Below, one piece after another: positions 7,617-15,549 of a stretch of DNA of 64,000 nt (positions are counted from its first letter, which is position 1; every line of letters starts with the position of its first letter). The translations under genes and the position numbers were made by a program. Source of the stretch: Tannerella serpentiformis. GTDB lineage: Bacteria; Bacteroidota; Bacteroidia; Bacteroidales; Tannerellaceae. The notes below the pieces were generated by a model, which searched no databases, had not been told where the DNA came from, and saw only the letters and a list, made by a program, of their open reading frames with translations. The stretch is from NCBI RefSeq assembly GCF_003033925.1, contig NZ_CP028365.1:2790001-2854000 (forward strand), read 5' to 3'.

Positions 7617-8594
7617 ATGGACAAAGATTTAGAGATTAAGACCGTCGGGCAGACGAAGCTCGACAACGCGATGCACGTGACCTATCACACCGAAATGCAC
7701 GGCATCCTGAAATCGGCCGATCAGGCCAAGACCGGTATCCCGGCCGAGATCATGACCGACTACAACGGCGGCATCACCGAAGAGACCGAACTCAACCGCG
7801 AGGCCCAAGCCGACGCCCTCACGGCCGAGCTCGTGAAGGCTGACACGGCCCGCGATCGCGCCGTGCAGTACTTCTTCGCCTCCGTCCGCGCCGCCCGACT
7901 CTCGCCCGACGAGGCCGTACAGAAAGCTGCCGCCGCGCTCATGCCCACCGTCAGCGTCTACAGCGGCGCCCCCACCGAGGCGGCTGACCGTGAGACGGCC
8001 CTCATCTCCGGCCTCGTGGTCGACCTGAAGAAGGCGGAGCTCACGGCCCACCTCACCACGCTTCACCTCGCCGACCTGCCGGCCAAACTCGAGGCCCTCA
8101 ACAAGGCCTTCTCCGACTTGGCCACCAAGCGCTCAGACGGACGCGCGGCCACGAAGCTGCCGCTGGCCTCCAAAGTCCGCCCGCGGACCGACGCGGCCTA
8201 CGAGCGCATCCTCTTCACCCTCCGCTCCAACTACCTCTTCGGCTCCACGCCCATCGAGAAGCCGGCCATCGAGGCCCTCGCCGCCCGCCTCAATCAGCGC
8301 GCCGCCGAGCTGGACGCCGCCTGGAAGCAGTCCGCCGCCCAGAAGAAGCGCACGCCCCGCAAGCCATCCGTCCCCAAGGAACCCAAGCAGCCGAAGGAGC
8401 CCAAGGAGCCTAAAGACCCGAAGCAACCCAAGGATCCGAAGAAGCCGGGCGGCAGTGATCCCAAGGATCCCAAAGATCCCAAAGACCCCAAGAAGCCGGG
8501 CGGTGGCTCCGGCGAACAGCCCCAGCCGGGCGGCGAGAAACCGAAGAAGCCGGGCGGCGACGGCAATCCGGACATCACCCTGCCGGAGGAATAG
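7617..8594 (+). CDS. DUF6261-like protein with a Lys-Pro-rich tail
   Basis: Residues 1-245 form an alpha-helical domain (KLDNAMHVTYHTEMH near the start, LFTLRSNYLFG near residue 200) resembling the Bacteroidota-specific DUF6261 family, whose function is unknown. Residues 250-325 are low complexity, with PKEPK, PKDPK and KKPGG repeats, a flexible charged tail. It stands alone between the divergent terminase and the repeat-rich gap at 8.6-9.26 kb, with its own leader. It may be a cargo gene rather than a virion gene. Family assignment is moderate. Confidence 0.55.
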   Translation: MDKDLEIKTVGQTKLDNAMHVTYHTEMHGILKSADQAKTGIPAEIMTDYNGGITEETELNREAQADALTAELVKADTARDRAVQYFFASVRAARLSPDEAVQKAAAALMPTVSVYSGAPTEAADRETALISGLVVDLKKAELTAHLTTLHLADLPAKLEALNKAFSDLATKRSDGRAATKLPLASKVRPRTDAAYERILFTLRSNYLFGSTPIEKPAIEALAARLNQRAAELDAAWKQSAAQKKRTPRKPSVPKEPKQPKEPKEPKDPKQPKDPKKPGGSDPKDPKDPKDPKKPGGGSGEQPQPGGEKPKKPGGDGNPDITLPEE

Positions 8595-8763
8595 GCGTTT
8601 ATGTGTTGGGGCCTAACGGCCCTGTTTAGATGTTTAGGTGTTTAGTCGTTGAGATGTTGAACTGCTTGTCAAGCCAACGAACAAACGCCTCAACAACTCA
8701 ACGGGCCGGAGGCCTCAACAACTCAACAGGCCGGAGGCCTCAACACCTAACAATGACCATGTA
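8595..8763. repeat. intergenic direct repeats
   Basis: No gene. Two direct copies of CTCAACAACTCAAC plus GGCCGGAGGC occur at 8692-8740, preceded by TTTAGRTGTTTAGGTGTTTAG-like tracts and GGCCTAACGGCC. A similar mixture of TTTAG/CTAAA tracts and GC hairpins recurs at 24034-24150. Confidence 0.45.
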
Positions 8764-8770
8764 CCCGTGT

Positions 8771-8937
8771 AGGGGCGGCCTCTGCCGAGGCAGGGAAGTC
8801 TGCAGGGTACCCGTGTAGGGGCGTATTGCATACGCCCCACAGACGTCCCGGCAGGGACGGGCAGCGGACATATTTATTCGGCCCTACGGGGGCCGTCTAA
8901 TGGGGGCGAATGCAATTCGCCCCTACACGGGTACTGT
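8771..8937 (+). repeat. GC-rich element followed by a TAGGGGCG composite palindrome
   Basis: 8771-8810 is a GC-rich element (GGCCTCTGCCGAGGC head, AAGTCTGCAGGGTAC tail). It runs straight into a second family: CCGTGTAGGGGCGTATTGCA with TACGCCCCAC, then GTCCCGGCAGGGAC, then an inverted CGCCCCTACACGGGTAC. The composite ends are inverted repeats of each other. The same composite occurs in opposite orientation at 14944-15071. Confidence 0.8.
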
Positions 8938-8942
8938 GAAAT

Positions 8943-9225
8943 GACCCTCGCCGCGGGCTCCAAATCGGTTTTTAGCCCAATCCTCGGCGGGTTTTAGGCT
9001 TCAAATCGGTTTTTGGCGCAATCCTCGGCGGGTTTTGGGCTCCGAATCGGTTTTTGGTGCAATCCTCGGCGGGTTTTGGGCTTCAAATTGATTTTTGGCC
9101 CAATCCTCGCCGGGTTTTGGGCTTCAAATTGATTTTTGGCCCAATCCTCGCCGGGTTTGGGGCTCCGAATCGGTTTTTTGTGCAATCCTCGGCGGGTTTG
9201 GGGGCCGCGGGTGAGGGTCGCCGGC
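8943..9225 (-). repeat. tandem array A, 41-bp period, about 6 units
   Basis: CAATCCTCG recurs at 8978, 9019, 9060, 9101, 9142 and 9183, exactly 41 bp apart. Units share GGGTTTTGGGCT and CGGTTTTTGG. GACCCTCGCCGCGGGC on the left and GCCGCGGGTGAGGGTC on the right form an inverted repeat around the array. It lies between two genes in the prophage and mirrors array B at 15078. Confidence 0.95.
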
Positions 9226-9266
9226 AGCGAGTAGCCTAAAAGTGACAATACAATAACAATTAAACG

Positions 9267-9785
9267 ATGATGTACAGAAATGAGACCACGGGGCGGCGGT
9301 ACACGTTCGTTGCCCCGGACAGTTTAGAGGGGCCGGATGTGGTCATGGTACCTTTCCCGGCCGCGGCGCTGCGCCGGCCTACGGCGGACGGCATCATCGG
9401 TCACGATTGCAATCCTTGCATCGTACCGGTGACTGCCAATGACCCGACCGAGCTGCGCGCCTTCCCGCAGGGCATTCAGCCTGCCTCCATGCTGATCGTG
9501 GAAAACGAGACCGATAAACCGGTGACCGTTTCGGGCATTCCGTGCTACCCCGGGGATACGGTGATGATGTACACCGGCGGCGCGGACAGGTACGTCCGTC
9601 TGGGTGGCCCGGCCCCGTGGGTGAGCCCCACGGAAGCGGCGCCAAAGCCGGAAGAATCTACGGCGGTGAAAGCCTCCGAGGCCGCGAAGGCGCCCGAGAC
9701 GGTGGGACCTTCCGAGGCTACGAAGGCGGAACCATCCACGGAGGCAAAGGCCCCAAAGGCCGACCCCGCAAAAACGAATAAGTAA
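9267..9785 (+). CDS. hypothetical prophage protein
   Basis: A 172-residue protein opening MMYRNETTGRRYTF, with a compact beta-rich first 115 residues (VVMVPFPAAAL, SMLIVENETDKPVTV). An Ala/Glu/Lys/Pro-rich tail from residue 120 is probably unstructured. ATG at 9267 or 9270. It heads the tail gene cluster and is preceded by array A and an 80-bp leader that is duplicated before 15442. I do not recognise a family; a small virion protein is possible. Confidence 0.55.
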   Translation: MMYRNETTGRRYTFVAPDSLEGPDVVMVPFPAAALRRPTADGIIGHDCNPCIVPVTANDPTELRAFPQGIQPASMLIVENETDKPVTVSGIPCYPGDTVMMYTGGADRYVRLGGPAPWVSPTEAAPKPEESTAVKASEAAKAPETVGPSEATKAEPSTEAKAPKADPAKTNK

Positions 9786-9795
9786 CCCTGCCAAG

Positions 9796-10473
9796 GTGTT
9801 TCCCCTCACTTTTTTGTTCGTTCCGAGGCTGCGCGCACTGGCCGACCTCTCTCCCGGCCGTGCGCGCGCCTTCTTTGGGGAACTAAAAACGAAAAGTGAA
9901 AAGCTAGAAACAAAAAGTCCTACCGGTAGGAGAGGCACCCGGCCGCGGGTCGTTTTTCACTTTTCACTTTTCGTTTTTAGTTCCCTGCTCTGCCTGACCA
10001 GCTGCCGCCTGTTGCGCATGCCGTACACGGAGCGCGAGATGACGCAAAGGGAAGTGGCCGAGACGGTGCGCGATACGCTCGTGGTCATCGAACCCGATTC
10101 GGCCCTGATCCGTGCCTATCTGGAATGCCAGTCGGGCAGGGTGGCACTCTCGCGGCTGATCGCCGTGCCCGGCACGCGCATCGTGCCGAACGTGACGCTG
10201 ACGGACGTCCTGACCGATACGGGCTACCGCGGTGCCCTGCTCGATGTGCACTGCCACGAAGACAGCCTCCGCCGGGTGATCGCCCTGCGCGACCGCACCA
10301 TCCGCGAGCTGACTGACCGTGTCCGCACGGAGTATGTCACCGTGGAACGCCCCTTCCGGTGGCATCACCGGGCGCTGATGGGCGGCGGATACGCCTTCCT
10401 GGCCCTTGTGCTCGGTATGGCCGCGTGGCTCATCGTGCGGCTCTACATCAGAGGCCGCGGGGGTATCCCCTAA
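9796..10473 (+). CDS. predicted lipoprotein with C-terminal membrane segment, start uncertain
   Basis: The reliable part begins near 10003: SCRLLRMPYTEREMTQREV and a coiled region to about 10340. A membrane helix (GGYAFLALVLGMAAWLIV) and a basic end follow. This resembles the small lipoprotein/transmembrane proteins found near tail or lysis genes of Bacteroidales phages. Just before it, SSLLCLTSC is a convincing lipobox, but the hydrophobic stretch leading to it is translated from palindromic element 3 (9876-9986). The only upstream start in frame is GTG 9796; ATG 10018 lies after the lipobox. The native N-terminus was probably lost to the element. Confidence 0.5.
   Translation: MFPLTFLFVPRLRALADLSPGRARAFFGELKTKSEKLETKSPTGRRGTRPRVVFHFSLFVFSSLLCLTSCRLLRMPYTEREMTQREVAETVRDTLVVIEPDSALIRAYLECQSGRVALSRLIAVPGTRIVPNVTLTDVLTDTGYRGALLDVHCHEDSLRRVIALRDRTIRELTDRVRTEYVTVERPFRWHHRALMGGGYAFLALVLGMAAWLIVRLYIRGRGGIP
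9876..9986. repeat. AT-rich palindromic element, copy 3
   Basis: GGAACTAAAAACGAAAAGTG at about 9880 is matched by its reverse complement ending at about 9985, with TCCTACCGGTAGGA in between. This is the longest and best-paired member of the family at 2440 and 3158. Confidence 0.8.
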
Positions 10474-10512
10474 TTATTACAACCAACAACCATTAACAAT
10501 TAAAGAAAAGAC

Positions 10513-11064
10513 ATGGCATTAGGAAAGAAAATCCGATCTGTCGGACTGAGCGCCATCCTGTTCGGCGACGTGACAGACGGCGGCGCTAAGATGCCGGAAG
10601 AGATGAAGCAGCTGGCCCGCACCCTGAAGGGCACGGCCACCTTTACCACCGAACAGGATCAGACACAAGAGTTCTTTTGCGAGGAAGAGCCGGATGCCCC
10701 GGTGGAATCCGTGATCTCGGAAAAGGGATTGAAGAACCTCACGTTTAACATTCTCGAATGGGATAACGCAGTGCTGAAAACCCTGTTTGGTGGCAAAGAG
10801 GTGGATGGCAAAATCAAGGATCAGTCTGGCACGGAGCATAACGTGAAAAAGTTCATCCCTCCGAAGGACTACGTGGAAGTGGAAAAGGCGCTTCGTGTGC
10901 TTACGCCTTACAAGGTGGGCTTCGACATTCCCCGCGCAAAGATCCTCGCCCTCTTCCAGTGGAACCTGACCCGTACGGAGATCGCGCAGATCGAAGTCAC
11001 GGCGCGCTGTATGAATCCCGATGGGGACGATAGTGGCACCTACGAGCCATTCAGCTGGACATAA
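10513..11064 (+). CDS. probable tail tube protein
   Basis: A 183-residue, beta-rich acidic protein (MALGKKIRSVGLSAILFG start; TATFTTEQDQTQEFFCEEE; LTFNILEWDNAVLKTLFGG). It sits directly upstream of the tail chaperone pair and the tape measure, the standard position of the tube or major tail protein in long-tailed phages. Its stop overlaps the next start (ATAATGG at 11062). No motif proves the call, which is by size, composition and order. Confidence 0.5.
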   Translation: MALGKKIRSVGLSAILFGDVTDGGAKMPEEMKQLARTLKGTATFTTEQDQTQEFFCEEEPDAPVESVISEKGLKNLTFNILEWDNAVLKTLFGGKEVDGKIKDQSGTEHNVKKFIPPKDYVEVEKALRVLTPYKVGFDIPRAKILALFQWNLTRTEIAQIEVTARCMNPDGDDSGTYEPFSWT

Positions 11065-11558
11065 TGGAAGAGACGGAAAACAAGCGGGCGGTCGAGATCG
11101 ATGTGGCCGACGCGCTGTTGGATACGGGGCTGCTGGTCAAGGTGCCGGCGCCCCGCCCACTGCGCATGTTGGGGATAAAGGTGTTCCCGATGCGCTTTCG
11201 GCGCCCCGTCTACGCCCAACTGTTGCGCATTAGTCGGATGTATGTGCGTATGCACGTCGACCTCGAAACGCTCGAAACGGGCGAGGCTGCCGCGGTGCTC
11301 ACCTCAGCAGCCAAAAACGGCGTCCGTGCCAGTCGGCTGATCGCCCTCGGGCTGATCCGTTCGGGGCTGATGAGTGCGCTGTTTCATCGTGCCGTGGCGG
11401 CCTACCTACGCCGACGGATGGATGCCCAAACGATGGCCGAGCTGGCCAAAGTGATCGTCCTGCTAAGTGGCGCGGGCCATTTTACGACTATTATCAGATC
11501 GATTGCTCATCTACAGGTGACGACTCCGAATCTGAGCCGGGAAGCGACGGGGAGTTAA
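11064..11558 (+). CDS. tail assembly chaperone, short (G-type) product
   Basis: A 164-residue, mostly helical protein between the tube candidate and the tape measure, matching the gpG-type chaperone that coats the tape measure during tail assembly. The frame ends at 11558, but a second conserved-looking frame in -1 register runs past it to 11767. That is the usual arrangement for a G/GT pair made by programmed ribosomal frameshifting. The last about 25 residues of this frame (IIRSIAHLQVTTPNLSREA) overlap that second frame. Confidence 0.55.
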   Translation: MEETENKRAVEIDVADALLDTGLLVKVPAPRPLRMLGIKVFPMRFRRPVYAQLLRISRMYVRMHVDLETLETGEAAAVLTSAAKNGVRASRLIALGLIRSGLMSALFHRAVAAYLRRRMDAQTMAELAKVIVLLSGAGHFTTIIRSIAHLQVTTPNLSREATGS

Positions 11559-11767
11559 GGGACGAAGGCCCCCATAGCCCTTTCGGCGCACTGTTCCAGA
11601 TCGCCTCGCAAGGCGTTTGGACGTGGCGCGAACTGATGTATAAAGTGCCGTGGAGCGTTGTGCTGGCGGCCATCAATGACCAACCCAAATACGGAAAGAA
11701 GAAGCCGGCTGATGAGGGTGAAATCACCTCTGAGGCCGAAGCCAAGAAGTTTTTCAATCTGGCTTAA
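11480..11767 (+). CDS. tail chaperone extension (T part), read by -1 frameshift
   Basis: There is no start codon at its head; it should be read as a fusion to the preceding frame. From GHF, a shift back by one base at CATTTTACG (11478-11486) gives YDYYQIDCSSTGDD and then a well-formed domain. That domain contains FGALFQIASQGVWTWRELMY, VPWSVVLAAIND and EAEAKKFFNLA, ending at 11765-11767. The T-rich run CATTTT lets a Phe tRNA re-pair one base back. The exact slip site is inferred; the good protein content and the register are seen directly. Confidence 0.6.
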   Translation, partial: FYDYYQIDCSSTGDDSESEPGSDGELRDEGPHSPFGALFQIASQGVWTWRELMYKVPWSVVLAAINDQPKYGKKKPADEGEITSEAEAKKFFNLA

Positions 11768-11892
11768 AACGGCGGGACAGCCTCCGCCCCCATAACCCAC
11801 CAACAACTAACGAGAAAAGGCCGTGGCCGACGAAAAAAACGATATACGTAACATTCGAGTTTCAGGGCAATCTGGATAAGGATGTCGACGGC

Positions 11893-14436
11893 GTGACGAA
11901 CAGTCTCGACCGATTAGAGATAGAGGCCTCCAAAGTCCTAAAAAAGATGGCTGAGGGGAGCAATCTCGTGTCGCGGGGCTTTCGTGTGCAAGCCGATGTC
12001 ATCAATAAGCTGCCTGGGCCACTGAATACAGCCGCCTCGGGAGTTGGATCCCTCTCTAAAGCCTTTGGGGCCCTCAAAGCCTCTGGGATTGTTTTTCTCC
12101 TCGACGCCATCGTCGTTGCCCTGCGATCCTTGGTGATGTGGTTCAACTCGTCTGTTGAGGGACAGATGGAGTTTGCCCGTACGTCTGGCTATCTTTCTGG
12201 TGTGATGGGGCAGCTTAGGGAATCGCTCATTAAGCTCGGCGAAACGATCTATAACGCCGTCCGCGATCCGATAAAGGCTGTAAACGATGTGTGTGGAGCC
12301 ATTTTGTCGAATCTCGCCAACCGCTTATTGGCTTTGGGGGATATGTTCAAAGGGCTGAGCAAAATCATTTTCTCGGGCTTTACGGAGGGTTTTGACGAGC
12401 TTAGTGCAGGTTTTTCAAAATTCTACTGGGGAATAGATCGTGCCAATGAGCGCGTGTCTGATTATCTCACGTCTATACATGAAGCAGCCAAAAAAACGGC
12501 TGAGTTGGGTGTAGCTGGGGAAAAGCTGTCGCGTGACCGTAGCGAATGGCGGGTGGAAGAAGCGGAAAAAGAGGCCAAAGCGGAGAAGCTGCGCGAGCAG
12601 ATGGAAAGCGCCAAAGGCAAAAGGCGGATCCAATTAGCCAACGAATACAAGGCCGTCGTCAATGAGATTTACGACGAGCGGAAGCGACAACTTACTGAGG
12701 AACTACGCATACAGGAGGGCCAAAACAAACTAACGACAAACAGTCTGGAAGACATCGACAAGGTGAACCAGCTGAAGGCCTCTCTGATCAAATTGGACAC
12801 GGATCGGGAAAAGGAACTGGGCGCTATAGACAAGGCGGCGCGTTCCAGCTCCGGAAGAGGGAACAAGGATGCAGAAAAGGCGCTTCGCGAACAACAGGAA
12901 CGGCTCAAACTGCAAAAGGCCTACCAGCGGGAATGGGAGAATAACCAACTCGAGTTTGCGCAAAAGCAGATCGACCTGCTGAATGACAGCTACTACAAAC
13001 AACGCCAGCAGGCCGAACTGAATAAGAAGAAGGAACTGGCTGCCATCAAACAGCAGGAGGAGGATATGCTGAAGGCCAAACGAGAGGCCTACGGCAAAAA
13101 TGCCACCCTATCGGAGGAAGAAACGACCTACTTCAAAAACCTCGTCGATCTGGCCGAAAAGTCTTATAAGAAGTCCGCGGCTGAGATTGATGAAGCCGTC
13201 AACGGCGCATTCAAGGAAGGGCGCTTGCGCTTCGCCGATGAGTTGGCCGTGCAGCTGGATGACATCGAAAGCTACTACAAAGAGCGGCTGCGGATGGCGG
13301 AAAACAATGAGAAACTGATCGCCGAACTCACCGTCGCCAAAGAGAAAGAGATCACGCTGGCCAAAAACAGCTACACCGCGGAGATGCTCAATTATGACAT
13401 TGAGATCACCCGTAAGCAGATGGCCAATGCGGAATCTTTCTATCGCTGGGAAGCGGATCGTCGCAAAAAGCAACTCGAGGAAGAGCGCCGGGTGCAAAAG
13501 GAACGTATCCGGCTGATGGAAGAGCGGTACAAGCTCGCCCCGACGGATAAGCTGGCTAAGGAAATAGCCCTTGCCCGCGAGGAACTCGAAGCCCTGAATA
13601 AGGAACTCGGACGTATCCCGACGCAAAAGCTGTCCGAGGTGCTCGGCGCCTTCGGGCAGATGGCCGCGGCGCTGGGCGGACTGAGCGGCAGCGTGGGTCA
13701 GGCCTTCGCGGCAATCGGTTCGAGCCTCGCCGCCGCCAGTGAGATGCTTTCCCGCGACATGGATACGACACGGGGCAAGGTGGGCGCCATCAGTACGGCC
13801 ATCTCGGGCACGGCCACGCTGATCAATATGATCACCGCGGCGGCCGAAAAACGCCGTGCCGTGGAAAAAGAGTTCTACAAAAACTCAATCGCCTTTGCCC
13901 ATGAATATGCCCTGTCGCTGAATGAGCAATTGCGCCTGCAAAGCAAGTCGGGCGCCTTTGTGCGCAACTACGCCGGCGAGATCAAAGACAGCTTCAAAGC
14001 GCTGAATAACGCAATGGACGGTTATTCCAAGGCCATCGGCAAGCTGCATGAGGGGCAGGCCAACGTCGACCTGCGCAACGTAGTCGACGGCAACAACGTA
14101 GTCAAAGGGGCGGCCACGGGGGCACTGGCCGGCGCGGCCGTGGGCTCGATGATCGTCCCTGGCATCGGTACGGCCATCGGCGCCGTGGTGGGGACGATCG
14201 GCGGACTGCTTGCGGGCATATTCAGCAAGAAGAAAGACAAGGTCACGGATGATCTGATGAAGGTCTTCCCGGGGCTTGTGGACGAGGCGGGGGCGTCTGC
14301 GGACGCCGGCGAACCTTGCCGGGTACATGCAGAGTGTGGAGTATGCTGCCGGCTGTCAGGCCTCCCCGGACCTATACGCGGTGAGCTGCCCCGCCGCAGC
14401 GCCCTCAACGTCGAGCGAAGCGCGCCCAGCCCTTGA
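11893..14436 (+). CDS. tail tape measure protein, damaged at both ends
   Basis: This 847-residue protein has a hydrophobic segment near residues 60-85 and a very long coiled-coil middle (about residues 200-570, KEAKAEKLREQMESAKGK and similar). A Gly/Ala-rich membrane-like region lies near 740-800. It fixes tail length and helps eject DNA. The true start is probably GTG 11823: MADEK then TIYVTFEFQGNLDKDVDG. An A7 run at 11833-11839 leaves the two pieces out of frame; one more A would join them. At the other end, from 14289, an inserted GC-rich element and a hairpin bring an early stop. The natural C-terminus is at 14562-14805. Confidence 0.75.
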   Translation: MTNSLDRLEIEASKVLKKMAEGSNLVSRGFRVQADVINKLPGPLNTAASGVGSLSKAFGALKASGIVFLLDAIVVALRSLVMWFNSSVEGQMEFARTSGYLSGVMGQLRESLIKLGETIYNAVRDPIKAVNDVCGAILSNLANRLLALGDMFKGLSKIIFSGFTEGFDELSAGFSKFYWGIDRANERVSDYLTSIHEAAKKTAELGVAGEKLSRDRSEWRVEEAEKEAKAEKLREQMESAKGKRRIQLANEYKAVVNEIYDERKRQLTEELRIQEGQNKLTTNSLEDIDKVNQLKASLIKLDTDREKELGAIDKAARSSSGRGNKDAEKALREQQERLKLQKAYQREWENNQLEFAQKQIDLLNDSYYKQRQQAELNKKKELAAIKQQEEDMLKAKREAYGKNATLSEEETTYFKNLVDLAEKSYKKSAAEIDEAVNGAFKEGRLRFADELAVQLDDIESYYKERLRMAENNEKLIAELTVAKEKEITLAKNSYTAEMLNYDIEITRKQMANAESFYRWEADRRKKQLEEERRVQKERIRLMEERYKLAPTDKLAKEIALAREELEALNKELGRIPTQKLSEVLGAFGQMAAALGGLSGSVGQAFAAIGSSLAAASEMLSRDMDTTRGKVGAISTAISGTATLINMITAAAEKRRAVEKEFYKNSIAFAHEYALSLNEQLRLQSKSGAFVRNYAGEIKDSFKALNNAMDGYSKAIGKLHEGQANVDLRNVVDGNNVVKGAATGALAGAAVGSMIVPGIGTAIGAVVGTIGGLLAGIFSKKKDKVTDDLMKVFPGLVDEAGASADAGEPCRVHAECGVCCRLSGLPGPIRGELPRRSALNVERSAPSP

Positions 14437-14560
14437 TTTTCTTTTGCTCCTTTTCTTGCATCAAGGCAAGAAAAGGGGGGCAGCAAAGCAGGTTAGCCGG
14501 CAAAGAGGCGCTGCCGCTGTGAAGAGGGAGAATCCGCAAGATCCCCCCCTCTCTGCCGAC
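14289..14560 (+). repeat. insertion in tape measure: GC-rich element plus hairpin
   Basis: 14289-14326 is a full GC-rich element (GGGGGCGTCTGCGGACGCC head, GGCGAACCTTGCCGGGTAC tail). It is followed by unrelated sequence with an in-frame TGA at 14434 and a long hairpin TTTTCTTGC / GCAAGAAAAG (14449-14480). The native coding sequence resumes near 14562. Confidence 0.7.
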
Positions 14561-14561
14561 A

Positions 14562-14805
14562 GGTATCGATCACGGCTACGGCCATCGAGGGACGGCTGAC
14601 GGCGCTGCTGATCTATCAAGACGCCATCAAACTATCCGTAGGGGGGATCAATCAGACCCTCGTGGTAGGTGTAGCCATACTGACAGAGATACGTGACAAT
14701 ACGGCCTACTGTCGACGCCTCGAGCAGATCGAAAGCGGCATCGGCAGTATGAAACGCGAACTGGAGACAATCAATTCCCGCGGGGTCATCCTGCGAACAG
14801 CATAA
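14562..14805 (+). pseudogene. detached C-terminus of the tape measure protein
   Basis: An open frame in the same register as the tape measure gene, reading ATAIEGRLTALLIYQDAIKL, then VVGVAILTEIRDNTAYCRRL and ending INSRGVILRTA. The IRDNTAYCRRLE-type ending is typical for Bacteroidales phage tape measure proteins. It is cut from the body of the gene by the 14289-14560 insertion. Confidence 0.65.
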
Positions 14806-14888
14806 CGGATAAGACGGAAATGAAAACGAATATCTACATCGATGGCGTGGACGCCCGGGCGGCCTTTGGCGTGTGGGTGGTACGGGGC

Positions 14889-15071
14889 GGGGGGCCTGCG
14901 GGCCCCGGCGGCCTCTGCCGAGGCTGGGAAGTCTGCCGGGTACCCGTGTGTAGGGGCGAACCCTGCATTCGCCCCCATGAGACGCCCCCCGTAGGGCCGA
15001 ATAAATATGTCCGGCACCCGTCCCTGTCGGGACGTTTGTGGGGTGTATGCTGTTGCGCCCCTACACGGATA
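14889..15071. repeat. GC-rich element plus inverted TAGGGGCG composite
   Basis: 14889-14943 is a GC-rich element with a doubled head (GGGCCTGCGGGCCC then GGCCTCTGCCGAGGC) and tail AAGTCTGCCGGGTAC. 14944-15071 is the 8811-8937 composite in reverse complement, from GTGTAGGGGCGAACC through CCGAATAAATATGTCC to GCGCCCCTACACGGATACC. Confidence 0.8.
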
Positions 15072-15077
15072 CCTTAA

Positions 15078-15375
15078 AACTCGCCGAGGATTGCACCAAA
15101 AACCGTTTTGAAGCCCGAAACGTGCCAAGGATTGCACCAAAAACCGTTTTGGAGCCCGAAACGTGCCAAGGATTGCACCAAAAACCGTTTTGGAGCCCGA
15201 AACGTGCCAAGGATTGCACCAAAAACCGTTTTGAAGCCCAAAACGTGCCAAGGATTGCACCAAAAACCGTTTTGGAGCCCGAAACGTGCCAAGGATTGCA
15301 CCAAAAACTGATTTGAAGCCCGCGGCGACCCTCTTTTTGCACCAAAAACCGATTTGGAGCCTGCGGCGAGGGTCG
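15078..15375 (+). repeat. tandem array B, 41-bp period, mirror of array A
   Basis: GGATTGCACC recurs at 15088, 15129, 15170, 15211, 15252 and 15293, exactly 41 bp apart. Units carry AAAAACCGTTTTGAAGCCC and GAAACGTGCCAA. The reverse complement of array A reads GCACCAAAAACCGATT..., so the two arrays are the same family in opposite orientation. The right end has GCGGCGACCCTC and GAGGGTCGCC as an inverted pair. Confidence 0.95.
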
Positions 15376-15462
15376 CCTGGGAGGGAACTTAAAAGAGACA
15401 ATACAATAACGATTAAACAATAGAGAAATAGCCATGTACAGAAATAAGACTTTACCGGGGCC
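15363..15462 (+). repeat. duplicate of the leader found at 9206-9290
   Basis: Both places read GAGGGTCGCC, then CTAAAA / CTTAAAA, then GACAATACAATAACRATTAA, and end in ATGTACAGAAAT. The second copy therefore carries the first codons of the 9267 gene with no gene behind them. Confidence 0.8.
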
Positions 15463-15464
15463 CG

Positions 15465-15507
15465 CCCCCCCGGCTGTAGCTTCGCTGCCCGGCGCACCGG
15501 GCCCCGG
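15465..15507 (-). repeat. GC-rich hairpin element, inverted copy
   Basis: Reverse complement reads GGGGCCCGGTGCGCCGGGC, AGCGAAGCTACAGCCGGGG: the element head and a diverged tail. It joins the duplicated leader to the native 3' end of the distal tail gene. Confidence 0.65.
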
Positions 15508-15549
15508 CTTCATCCTGTATGAGTTTGAACTGAATTTGACGGTGATCCG

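Larger units (their letters stand above)
14820..15549 (+). pseudogene. distal tail-type protein, interior replaced by repeats
   Basis: Only the ends look native: MKTNIYIDGVDARAAFGVWV (from 14820) and GFILYEFELNLTVIR ending at 15549, directly before the next start codon. The IDGVDA... start and the LYEFELNLTVI end fit a distal tail/baseplate component that normally lies between tape measure and hub. Everything from about 14885 to 15505 is GC-rich elements, the TAGGGGCG composite, tandem array B, a duplicated leader and a further inverted GC-rich element. The gene is destroyed. Confidence 0.6.

Noticed and set aside
8943-9225. CRISPR array at this or the other tandem-repeat loci
   Set aside because: Units are contiguous and spacers are not unique sequences; within an array the 'spacer' part repeats too, and there are no cas genes.
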